A stretch of DNA of 64,000 bases from Paucimonas sp. (GTDB lineage Bacteria > Pseudomonadota > Gammaproteobacteria > Pseudomonadales > Pseudomonadaceae): assembly GCA_031253995.1 (NCBI GenBank), contig JAIRVG010000054.1:1-64000 (forward strand), written 5' to 3'. A model generated the notes under the pieces. The model worked only from the letters and a program-made list of their open reading frames with translations. It was not told where the DNA came from and did no database searches. A program made the translations under genes and the position numbers. Each line of letters opens with the position of its first letter. Positions within the stretch are counted from its first letter, which is position 1. Below are positions 33,132 to 40,425 of this stretch, one piece after another.

Positions 33132-33162
33132 GTCGCGCCAGGCACAACCTGGCGCGACTTTT
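33132..33162 (+). terminator. Intrinsic terminator after hptB
   Basis: GTCGCGCCAGG (33132-33142) and CCTGGCGCGAC (33148-33158) form a perfect 11-bp stem with a 5-nt loop, followed by TTTT. Confidence 0.92.
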
Positions 33163-33214
33163 GCGTAGGCTTCGCTATTCGTGATGACGAGCTTCTGTAG
33201 CGGAGACCTTTTTC

Positions 33215-34507
33215 ATGCCCGTCGCATCAAACCCATTGCTGCAATCCAGCCTTGCCGCCAAGAGCGCCAGGGCCCAGTCCAGCAGCCTGGACAAAGCCCA
33301 GCAGAGCCTCAACGACAAGGGTTCGGACTTCTCCCAGGTGTACTCGCAGCAATCCCGGGACAAGATCGAAGCCCCGGCACGGGATCGTGACGGAGTCGAC
33401 AAATCGGCGGCAAACAGCGGCAAGGTCGATGGTCCCGGACACGGCAAGGTTGCCGATGGCGGCAACAAATTGCCTGACGAGCGCGACGCCCCTGCCAAGG
33501 CGGCCGACCCGGCGGATGACGACAGCACGGTGGCCGAGGGTGACGGCCAGTCCGTCGATGCCAACCTGGTGGCCGGTCAGCTGACCGACGCGCCAGAGGG
33601 CGCGCAATTGCTGCAGGCCCAGGCCGAGGCGGTGGCGCCGGTGATCCAGGCGGCCAGCCAGCAGGCCCAGGCCGCGACCCTCGTGCCGCCGGCCGTCGAG
33701 GACGAAGCCTTCGATCCGGACGGTGATGCCCTGGCCGACCTGCCGGTGCTGCGCCTGGCTCTGGAACAGAATGCCCAGGCCCAGGGCACCACCTCGACCC
33801 ATGCCAAGCCTGCGACGACGGAAACCGCGCAGGGCCAGCAGCCAGCTGTCAATACACTGGCGCAGATGCTCGACCCGGCGGAGGCCGAGGGTGGCCAGGG
33901 CGAGGGCGGCGACAAGGCCTTTGCCAGCCTGATCGACGATGGCCTCAAGGACATCAAGGGTGCCAGCAGCGACACCCGGGTCGACGACTTCGCCAACCGC
34001 CTGGCCAGCCTGACCCAGGCCGTCACCGCCAAGACCGCCAATGCCGTGGCGCCCGCGCCGCTGCACCAGCCCCTGGCGATGAACCAGAGCGGCTGGAGCG
34101 AAGGCCTGGTCAACCGGGTCATGTACCTGTCGAGCCAGAACCTCAAGTCCGCCGATATCCAGCTGGAGCCCAAGGAGCTGGGGCGTCTGGATATCCGCGT
34201 GAACATGGGCGCCGATGCTACCCAGGTCACCTTCACCAGTGGCCATGCCGGCGTGCGCGAGAGCCTGGAAAGCCAGGTGCCGCGCCTGCGCGAGCTGTTC
34301 AGCCAGCAGGGCCTGGCCCAGCCGGACGTGAACGTCGCCGACCAGTCGCGCCAGCAGCACAACGGCAGCCAGGATGACACGCCGAAGATGAGTGGCGTGG
34401 CAGGCCGGCGCAACGCCGAGGGTGGAGAGAGCGAGGTGGCCGCCGCTGCCGCGAATGCTCCGGTGGAAACCGTCCTTGGCAACAGCACCGTCGACTACGT
34501 CGTCTGA
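33215..34507 (+). CDS. fliK: Flagellar hook-length control protein FliK
   Basis: It is secreted during hook growth and triggers the FlhB specificity switch. The 430 residues have a long disordered Ala/Gln/Asp-rich N-terminal ruler (about 1-290). The conserved C-terminal Flg_hook domain is about 295-385 (LSSQNLKSADIQLEPKELGRLDIRVNMGADATQVTFTSGHAGVRESLES). It lies alone between the hptB terminator and a REP pair. No certain promoter was found in the 50-bp gap upstream. Confidence 0.94.
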   Translation: MPVASNPLLQSSLAAKSARAQSSSLDKAQQSLNDKGSDFSQVYSQQSRDKIEAPARDRDGVDKSAANSGKVDGPGHGKVADGGNKLPDERDAPAKAADPADDDSTVAEGDGQSVDANLVAGQLTDAPEGAQLLQAQAEAVAPVIQAASQQAQAATLVPPAVEDEAFDPDGDALADLPVLRLALEQNAQAQGTTSTHAKPATTETAQGQQPAVNTLAQMLDPAEAEGGQGEGGDKAFASLIDDGLKDIKGASSDTRVDDFANRLASLTQAVTAKTANAVAPAPLHQPLAMNQSGWSEGLVNRVMYLSSQNLKSADIQLEPKELGRLDIRVNMGADATQVTFTSGHAGVRESLESQVPRLRELFSQQGLAQPDVNVADQSRQQHNGSQDDTPKMSGVAGRRNAEGGESEVAAAAANAPVETVLGNSTVDYVV

Positions 34508-34522
34508 CCTTGCGCGGACGCT

Positions 34523-34592
34523 GTGGGAGCTGGCTTGCCAGCGATCAGGATAGTGAAGCCACTATCGCAATCGCTGGCAAGCCAGCTCCCAC
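34523..34592. repeat. REPIN: inverted pair of REP elements
   Basis: A forward core (34523-34545) and an inverted core (34570-34592) face each other across 24 bases, forming a long hairpin. It lies after fliK and just before the fliL promoter. Confidence 0.92.
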
Positions 34593-34614
34593 AGGGGCCG
34601 CGTCGTCCTGAAAC

Positions 34615-34630
34615 TGGCATAACACTTGCT
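34615..34630 (+). promoter_or_regulatory. Sigma-54 promoter of fliL operon
   Basis: TGGCATAACACTTGCT matches TGGCAC-N5-TTGCW with one change. It lies 51 bases before fliL and should drive fliLMNOPQR and flhB. Confidence 0.9.
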
Positions 34631-34681
34631 CGCCCACACGCCATAGTGGAACAAACCTCCTGTGAGTGACGGATTATTGGC

Positions 34682-35185
34682 ATGGCGAAGAGCGAAGCAG
34701 CAGTTAAAGACCCCGCGGTAAAAGGCAAACTCAAGCTGATCCTGCTGTTGGTGCTGGCCCTGCTGCTGGCGATCGGCCTGTCCGTGGGCGCGACCTGGTT
34801 TTTCCTGCACAAGTCCGACAGCAAGCCGGCGGAGGAACCCGCTGCGGCGGCGGCCAACGTCAAGCAGCCAGCCATCTACGAATCCATGTCGCCGGCCTTC
34901 GTGGTCAACTTCAACCAGAACGGCCGTCAGCGCTACATGCAGGTGAGCATCACCATGCAGGCCCGTGACCAGGCCGCGCTGGAAGCCCTGAAGGTGCACA
35001 TGCCGGTGATTCGCAACAATCTGGTGATGCTGTTCTCCGGCCAGTCGTTCGAATCCCTGGCGACTCCGGTCGGCCAGGAAATGTTGCGTCAGAAGGCCAC
35101 TGCCAGTGTCCAGGAAGTGGCGCAGAAGGAAGTCGGCAAGCTGGTCGTCGACCAGTTGCTGTTCACCAATTTCGTATTGCAGTAG
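34682..35185 (+). CDS. fliL: Flagellar basal-body-associated protein FliL
   Basis: An inner-membrane protein that stabilises stator and rotor function. The 167 residues have a cytoplasmic N-terminus, one membrane helix (about 18-43, LKLILLLVLALLLAIGLSVG) and a periplasmic stomatin-like domain that starts with YESMSPAFVVNFNQNGRQRYMQVSI. It ends 9 bases before fliM. It leads the sigma-54 operon. Confidence 0.95.
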   Translation: MAKSEAAVKDPAVKGKLKLILLLVLALLLAIGLSVGATWFFLHKSDSKPAEEPAAAAANVKQPAIYESMSPAFVVNFNQNGRQRYMQVSITMQARDQAALEALKVHMPVIRNNLVMLFSGQSFESLATPVGQEMLRQKATASVQEVAQKEVGKLVVDQLLFTNFVLQ

Positions 35186-35194
35186 GAGCCCAAG

Positions 35195-36163
35195 ATGGCC
35201 GTGCAGGACCTGCTGTCCCAGGATGAGATCGATGCCCTCTTGCACGGTGTCGACGATGGCCTGGTGCAAACCGAATCCAGTTCCGATCCTGGCAGCGTCA
35301 AGAGCTATGACCTGACCAGCCAGGACCGGATCGTCCGTGGTCGCATGCCGACCCTGGAAATGATCAACGAGCGCTTCGCCCGCTACACCCGCGTCAGCAT
35401 GTTCAACCTGCTGCGGCGCTCCGCCGACGTGGCGGTGGGCGGTGTGCAGGTGATGAAGTTCGGCGAGTACGTGCACTCGCTGTACGTGCCCACCAGCCTC
35501 AACCTGGTGAAGATCAAGCCGCTGCGCGGCACCTCGCTGTTCATCCTCGACGCCAAGCTGGTGTTCAAGCTGGTGGACAACTTCTTCGGCGGTGACGGCC
35601 GTCACGCCAAGATCGAGGGCCGCGAGTTCACCCCCACCGAGCTGCGGGTGGTGCGCATGGTCCTCGACCAGTGCTTCGTCGACCTCAAGGAAGCCTGGCA
35701 GGCGATCATGCCGGTCAACTTCGAGTACATAAACTCCGAGGTCAACCCGGCCATGGCCAACATCGTCGGCCCGAGCGAGGCGGTGGTGGTCTCGACCTTC
35801 CACATCGAGCTCGATGGCGGCGGCGGCGACCTGCACGTGACCATGCCGTACTCGATGATCGAGCCGGTGCGGGAAATGCTCGATGCCGGCTTCCAGTCCG
35901 ACCTCGACGACCAGGACGAACGCTGGGTCAAGGCCCTGCGCGAGGACGTGCTGGACGTCAGCGTGCCCCTCAGCGCCACCGTAGCCCGCCGCCAGCTCAA
36001 GCTGCGCGACATCCTGCACATGCAGCCGGGGGACGTGATCCCGGTGGAACTGCCGGAAGACCTGGTCCTGCGCGCCAATGGCGTGCCCTCCTTCAAGGCC
36101 CGCCTGGGCTCGCACAAGGGCACGCTGTCCTTGCAGATCCAGGCGCCGATCGAGCGGCGCTGA
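35195..36163 (+). CDS. fliM: Flagellar motor switch protein FliM
   Basis: The C-ring protein that receives CheY-P; 322 residues. The N-terminal LLSQDEIDALLHG (6-18) is the CheY-binding segment. The middle CheC-like domain includes MLDQCFVDLKEAW-type sequence and GGDLHVTMPYSMIEPVREML. The C-terminal SpoA domain (about 245-320) includes ILHMQPGDVIPVELPEDL. fliN follows after 46 bases. Confidence 0.97.
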   Translation: MAVQDLLSQDEIDALLHGVDDGLVQTESSSDPGSVKSYDLTSQDRIVRGRMPTLEMINERFARYTRVSMFNLLRRSADVAVGGVQVMKFGEYVHSLYVPTSLNLVKIKPLRGTSLFILDAKLVFKLVDNFFGGDGRHAKIEGREFTPTELRVVRMVLDQCFVDLKEAWQAIMPVNFEYINSEVNPAMANIVGPSEAVVVSTFHIELDGGGGDLHVTMPYSMIEPVREMLDAGFQSDLDDQDERWVKALREDVLDVSVPLSATVARRQLKLRDILHMQPGDVIPVELPEDLVLRANGVPSFKARLGSHKGTLSLQIQAPIERR

Positions 36164-36209
36164 GCGCCGCCCGCCTTAACCACCGAATTGATTGCCCGTC
36201 GAGGACAGC

Positions 36210-36680
36210 ATGGCTAACGAAAACGACATTACTTCCATGGAAGAGCAGGCCCTGGCCGATGAATGGGCAGCTGCCCTGAGCGAAAGCGGCGATGGCGGCC
36301 AGGCCGATATCGACGCGCTGATGGCCGGCGACAGCGGCGCTTCCGGCGGCGGTGCCAGCCGTTTGCCCATGGAAGAGTTCGGCAGCTCGCCGCGCCCGAA
36401 CGAACAGGTCAGCCTGGAAGGCCCGAACCTGGACGTGATCCTGGACATTCCGGTGAACATCTCCATGGAAGTGGGCAGCACCGAGATCAGCATCCGCAAC
36501 CTGCTGCAGCTCAACCAGGGTTCGGTGATCGAGCTCGACCGCCTGGCCGGCGAGCCGCTGGACGTGCTGGTCAACGGCACGCTGATCGCCCATGGCGAGG
36601 TGGTGGTGGTCAACGAAAAGTTCGGCATCCGCCTGACCGACGTGATCAGCCCGAGCGAACGTATCAAGAAGCTGCGCTGA
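36210..36680 (+). CDS. fliN: Flagellar motor switch protein FliN
   Basis: A C-ring base protein of 156 residues that also docks FliH. The SpoA domain lies at about 72-153 (LDVILDIPVNISMEVGSTEISIRNLLQLNQGSVIELDRLAGEPLDV), after a variable acidic N-terminus. ATG 36210 is preferred to TTG 36192 because GAGGA precedes it. fliO begins immediately after its stop. Confidence 0.96.
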   Translation: MANENDITSMEEQALADEWAAALSESGDGGQADIDALMAGDSGASGGGASRLPMEEFGSSPRPNEQVSLEGPNLDVILDIPVNISMEVGSTEISIRNLLQLNQGSVIELDRLAGEPLDVLVNGTLIAHGEVVVVNEKFGIRLTDVISPSERIKKLR

Positions 36681-37142
36681 GTGAAGCGTCTTCTTTCCCT
36701 GCTGACGGCCGCGGCCAGCCTGTGCTGGCTGCCCCTGGCCCTGGCGGCGCAGGTTGGCGCCACGCCGGCGGCCAGCGTGGCGGCACCGGCGACCTCCGGC
36801 AGCGTCGCCGGCCAGCTGACCCAGCTGGTCTTCGGCCTGCTGCTGGTGCTGGGGCTGATTTTCTTCCTCGCCTGGTTGCTACGTCGGGTGCAGAACGCCG
36901 CCCCCAACGCCAACCAGGTGATCCAGGTGGTCGGCAGCCGCCAGGTCGGTCCCCGTGACCGCCTGCTGCTGGTGCAGGTGGGCGACGAGCAGGTCCTCGT
37001 CGGCCATACCCCGGGCAGCCTGACCACCCTGCATGTCATGACCCGGCCCGTCGCGGCGCCGGCCAGCACCCGCCCGGCCACGCCGGAATTCGCCCAGCGC
37101 CTGATGGAGCTGCTGGGCAAGGACCAGAAGGACAAGCCGTGA
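36681..37142 (+). CDS. fliO: Flagellar biosynthetic protein FliO
   Basis: A membrane chaperone for FliP in the export gate; 153 residues. A signal-like helix (about 3-23) is followed by an Ala-rich loop, then one membrane helix (about 46-70, [19 protein letters not shown]) and a cytoplasmic FliO domain ([29 protein letters not shown]). The start is a GTG directly after the fliN stop. Confidence 0.92.
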   Translation: MKRLLSLLTAAASLCWLPLALAAQVGATPAASVAAPATSGSVAGQLTQLVFGLLLVLGLIFFLAWLLRRVQNAAPNANQVIQVVGSRQVGPRDRLLLVQVGDEQVLVGHTPGSLTTLHVMTRPVAAPASTRPATPEFAQRLMELLGKDQKDKP

Positions 37143-37894
37143 TGGCCGCATTGCGAACCCTGTTGACGCTGCTGTTGCTGGTGGCGGCGCCGATGGCGCT
37201 GGCGGCGGATCCGCTGTCGATTCCGGCGATCACCCTGTCCAGCGGGGCGGACGGCGCGCAGGAGTATTCGGTCAGCCTGCAGATCCTGCTGATCATGACC
37301 GCGCTGAGCTTCATCCCGGCGTTCGTCATCCTGATGACCAGCTTCACCCGGATCATCATCGTCTTCTCGATCCTGCGCCAGGCCCTGGGCCTGCAGCAGA
37401 CCCCGTCGAACCAGATCCTCATCGGCCTGGCGCTGTTCCTGACCATGTTCATCATGGCCCCGGTGTTCGACCGGGTGAACAAGGACGCCCTGCAGCCCTA
37501 CCTGGCCGAGACCCTGACCGCACCGCAGGCGCTGGACAAGGCCCAGGTGCCGCTCAAGGACTTCATGCTGGCGCAGACCCGACAAAGCGACCTCGACCTG
37601 TTCATGCGTCTGTCCAAGCGCACCGACATCGCCGGTCCCGACCAGGTGCCGCTGACCATCCTGGTCCCGGCCTTCGTCACCTCGGAGCTGAAGACCGCGT
37701 TCCAGATCGGCTTCATGATCTTCATCCCGTTCCTGATCATCGACCTGGTGGTGGCCAGTGTGCTGATGGCCATGGGCATGATGATGCTGTCGCCGCTGAT
37801 CATTTCCCTGCCGTTCAAGATCATGCTGTTCGTCCTGGTGGATGGCTGGGCGCTGATCATCGGCACCCTGGCCGGCAGTTTCGGCGGCGTATAG
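37142..37894 (+). CDS. fliP: Flagellar export gate protein FliP
   Basis: A core of the export gate (FliP5-FliQ4-FliR1); 250 residues with an N-terminal signal peptide (about 1-20, ending ALAA) and four membrane helices. Family signatures are [28 protein letters not shown] and [31 protein letters not shown] 37142 overlaps the last base of the fliO stop; a GTG one codon upstream is possible. Confidence 0.96.
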   Translation: MAALRTLLTLLLLVAAPMALAADPLSIPAITLSSGADGAQEYSVSLQILLIMTALSFIPAFVILMTSFTRIIIVFSILRQALGLQQTPSNQILIGLALFLTMFIMAPVFDRVNKDALQPYLAETLTAPQALDKAQVPLKDFMLAQTRQSDLDLFMRLSKRTDIAGPDQVPLTILVPAFVTSELKTAFQIGFMIFIPFLIIDLVVASVLMAMGMMMLSPLIISLPFKIMLFVLVDGWALIIGTLAGSFGGV

Positions 37895-37910
37895 CGAGGG
37901 GACAACGAAG

Positions 37911-38180
37911 ATGACGCCAGAAGTCGCAGTCGACCTGTTCCGCGATGCCCTGTGGCTGACCACCCTCATGGTCGCCGTGCTGGTGATCCCGAGCCTGCTG
38001 GTGGGCCTGCTGGTGGCCATGTTCCAGGCCGCCACGCAGATCAACGAACAGACCCTGAGCTTCCTGCCGCGCCTGCTGGTGATGCTGGTCACCCTGATCG
38101 TCGCCGGGCCCTGGCTGGTGCAGAAGTTCATGGAGTACATCCTGTCGTTGTACGGCAGCATCCCGCAGTTGATCGGCTGA
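37911..38180 (+). CDS. fliQ: Flagellar export gate protein FliQ
   Basis: An 89-residue protein with two membrane helices (about 16-40 and 52-75), the smallest part of the export gate. Family features are FRDALWLTTLMVAVLVIPSLLVGLLVAMFQAATQINEQTLSFLPRLL. It lies 16 bases after fliP and 7 before fliR. Confidence 0.95.
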   Translation: MTPEVAVDLFRDALWLTTLMVAVLVIPSLLVGLLVAMFQAATQINEQTLSFLPRLLVMLVTLIVAGPWLVQKFMEYILSLYGSIPQLIG

Positions 38181-38187
38181 GCGCGAC

Positions 38188-38964
38188 ATGCTCGAACTGA
38201 CCGACACGCAGATTTCCACATGGGTGGCCAGCTTCATGCTGCCGCTGTTCCGCGTGGCGGCCGTGCTGATGACCATGCCGGTGTTCGGCACCTCGCTGGT
38301 GCCGCAGCGCATTCGCCTGTACTTCGCCGTGGCCATCACCGTGGTGATCGTGCCGGCGCTGCCACCGATGCCGCCGGTCGAGGCGCTGGACCTCAGTGCC
38401 TTGCTGCTGGTGGGCGAGCAGATCCTCATCGGCGCCCTGTTCGGCTTCTCCCTGCAGTTGCTGTTCCAGGCCTTCGTCATTGCCGGGCAGATCGTCGCGA
38501 TCCAGATGGGCCTGGCCTTCGCCTCCATGGTCGACCCGGCCAACGGCGTCAACACCACGGTGATCAGCCAGTTCCTGACCATGCTGGTGACCTTGCTGTT
38601 CCTGGCGATGAACGGGCACCTGGTGGTGTTCGAGGTGATCACCGAAAGCTTCACCACCTTGCCGGTGGGCAGCGGGCTGATGGTCAACCATTTCTGGGAC
38701 CTGGCCGGGCGTCTCGGCTGGGTGCTGGGGGCGGCGTTGCTGCTGGTGCTGCCGGCGATCACCGCGCTGCTGGTGATCAACATCGCCTTTGGCGTGATGA
38801 CCCGCGCCGCGCCGCAACTGAACATCTTCTCCATCGGTTTCCCCATGACCCTGGTGCTGGGCATGGGCATCTTCTGGATCGGCATGGCTGATATCCTTTC
38901 CCACTACCAGTCGTTGGCGTCCGAAGCGCTGCAATGGCTGCGTGAACTGGCACGGGCGCGCTGA
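38188..38964 (+). CDS. fliR: Flagellar export gate protein FliR
   Basis: A gate subunit of 258 residues with about six membrane helices. Typical features are LFRVAAVLMTMPVFGTSLVPQRIRLYFAVAI, GALFGFSLQLLFQAFVIAGQIVAIQMGLAFASMVDP and the plug-region NHFWDLAGRLGW. It lies between fliQ and flhB, 2 bases before the flhB start. Confidence 0.95.
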   Translation: MLELTDTQISTWVASFMLPLFRVAAVLMTMPVFGTSLVPQRIRLYFAVAITVVIVPALPPMPPVEALDLSALLLVGEQILIGALFGFSLQLLFQAFVIAGQIVAIQMGLAFASMVDPANGVNTTVISQFLTMLVTLLFLAMNGHLVVFEVITESFTTLPVGSGLMVNHFWDLAGRLGWVLGAALLLVLPAITALLVINIAFGVMTRAAPQLNIFSIGFPMTLVLGMGIFWIGMADILSHYQSLASEALQWLRELARAR

Positions 38965-38966
38965 GC

Positions 38967-40103
38967 ATGGCAGAGAGCGAGAGCGGTCAGGACAAGACGG
39001 AAGACCCCACCGAGAAACGCAAGACCGACGCTCGCGAGAAGGGTGAGATCGCCCGTTCCAAGGAGCTCAACACGGTGGCGGTGATGCTCGCCGGGGCGCT
39101 TGGCTTGCTGAGTTTCGGCGGCTTCCTGGCTGGCGCGCTGATGGAGATCATGCGCAGCAACTTCAGCCTGCCCCGTGAGGTGCTGATGGATGAGCGCTAC
39201 ATGGGCATCTTCCTGCTGTCCTCGGGCAAGCTGGCGATCCTCGCCACCCAGCCGGTGTTGCTGGTGCTGCTGCTGGCCGCGCTGATCGGCCCGATCGCGC
39301 TGGGCGGCTGGCTGTTCGCCGCGGGCTCCATGGCGCCCAAGTTCAGCCGGATGAACCCGCTGGCGGGGATCAAGCGGATGTTCTCCATGCACTCGCTGGC
39401 CGAGCTGCTCAAGGCCCTGGCCAAGTTCTTCGTGATCCTGCTGGTGGCCCTGGCGGTGCTCTCTGCGGACCGTGACGACCTGCTGGCCATCGCCAACGAG
39501 CCGCTGGACCGGGCGATCATCCACAGCGTCCAGGTGGTGGCCTGGAGTGCCTTGTGGATGGCCTGCGGGTTGCTGATCATCGCTGCGGTGGACGTGCCGA
39601 TCCAGCTGTACCAGGCCAAGCAGAAGCTGATGATGACCAAGCAGGAAGTGCGCGACGAATACAAGCAGACCGAGGGCAAGCCGGAGGTCAAGCAGCGCAT
39701 TCGCCAGGTCCAGCGCGAGATCTCGCAGCGGCGGATGATGGCTGCGGTGCCCGAGGCCGACGTGATCATCACCAACCCGACCCACTATGCGGTGGCGTTG
39801 AAGTACGACCCGGAGAAGGGCTCGGCGCCGTTGTTGCTGGCCAAGGGTACGGATTTCATTGCGCTGAAGATCCGCGAGATCGCGGTGCAGCACAATATCC
39901 AGCTGCTGGAGTCGCCGGCGCTGGCGCGGTCGATCTACTACTCCACGGAGCTGGAGGAAGAGATTCCGGCGGGGCTGTACCTGGCGGTGGCGCAGGTGCT
40001 GGCTTATGTCTACCAGCTCCGGCAGTTCCATGCCGGCAAGGGCAAGGCGCCGGAGCCGCTCAAGGATCTGCCGATTCCGCCGGACCTGCAGCGCGATTCC
40101 TGA
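38967..40103 (+). CDS. flhB: Flagellar export switch protein FlhB
   Basis: It changes export from rod/hook to filament proteins after autocleavage. The 378 residues have a cytoplasmic N-terminus, four membrane helices (about 30-210) and a C-terminal cytoplasmic domain. The autocleavage site NPTH is at 270-273, in DVIITNPTHYAVAL. The tail ends LKDLPIPPDLQRDS. The last 51 bases and the flanking REP are repeated directly downstream (40053-40309), although this copy is intact. Confidence 0.97.
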   Translation: MAESESGQDKTEDPTEKRKTDAREKGEIARSKELNTVAVMLAGALGLLSFGGFLAGALMEIMRSNFSLPREVLMDERYMGIFLLSSGKLAILATQPVLLVLLLAALIGPIALGGWLFAAGSMAPKFSRMNPLAGIKRMFSMHSLAELLKALAKFFVILLVALAVLSADRDDLLAIANEPLDRAIIHSVQVVAWSALWMACGLLIIAAVDVPIQLYQAKQKLMMTKQEVRDEYKQTEGKPEVKQRIRQVQREISQRRMMAAVPEADVIITNPTHYAVALKYDPEKGSAPLLLAKGTDFIALKIREIAVQHNIQLLESPALARSIYYSTELEEEIPAGLYLAVAQVLAYVYQLRQFHAGKGKAPEPLKDLPIPPDLQRDS

Positions 40104-40309
40104 TTTCTCTGCTGTTCTTTCGGGCCTCATCGCTGGCAAGCCAGCTCCCACAGGGGTTGGCGGTGCACTCGGCCCTGTGGGAGCTGCTCAAGGACCTGCC
40201 GATTCCGCCGGATCTGCAGCGCGATTCCTGATTTCTCTGCCGTTCTTTCGGGCCTCATCGCTGGCAAGCCAGCTCCCACAGGGTTTGGCGGTGCACTCGA
40301 TCCCTGTGG
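40053..40309. repeat. Tandem duplication of flhB 3' end plus REP (about 128-bp unit, two copies)
   Basis: Copy 1 (40053-40180) and copy 2 (40181-40309) are about 95% identical, differing at roughly five bases and one single-base indel. Each holds the last 16 codons of flhB, the stop, and an inverted REP core (40129-40151 and 40257-40279). A forward REP core (40306-40328) follows copy 2. The junction GTGGGAGC/tgctcaagg joins a REP arm to flhB coding sequence at a shared GAGC. Confidence 0.92.
40181..40231 (+). pseudogene. Orphan duplicated flhB tail
   Basis: It would encode ELLKDLPIPPDLQRDS and a stop, one residue different from the true flhB tail. It has no start codon or ribosome site, so it is a nonfunctional remnant of the tandem duplication. 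The 40104-40425 gap between flhB and flhA otherwise holds only REPs and the flhA promoter. Confidence 0.85.
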
Positions 40310-40353
40310 GAGCTGGCTTGCCAGCGATGGGGCCCTCATGTTCACCGCAAAGT

Positions 40354-40369
40354 TGGAAAGCTTCTTGCA
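40354..40369 (+). promoter_or_regulatory. Sigma-54 promoter of flhA operon
   Basis: TGGAAAGCTTCTTGCA has GG and GC 10 bases apart and TTGCA at -12. It lies 56 bases before flhA. RpoN/FleQ control of flhA is known in P. aeruginosa. Confidence 0.78.
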
Positions 40370-40425
40370 AAGAGCAGCGCCAAGCGCCTCCGTGGCGTCA
40401 AAAGTTTGCTTGAAGAGGAAGACCG

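Noticed and set aside
40006..40413. Open frame across the flhB tail duplication and REPs
   Set aside because: It comes from repeated REP sequence read in another frame; no gene is supported.
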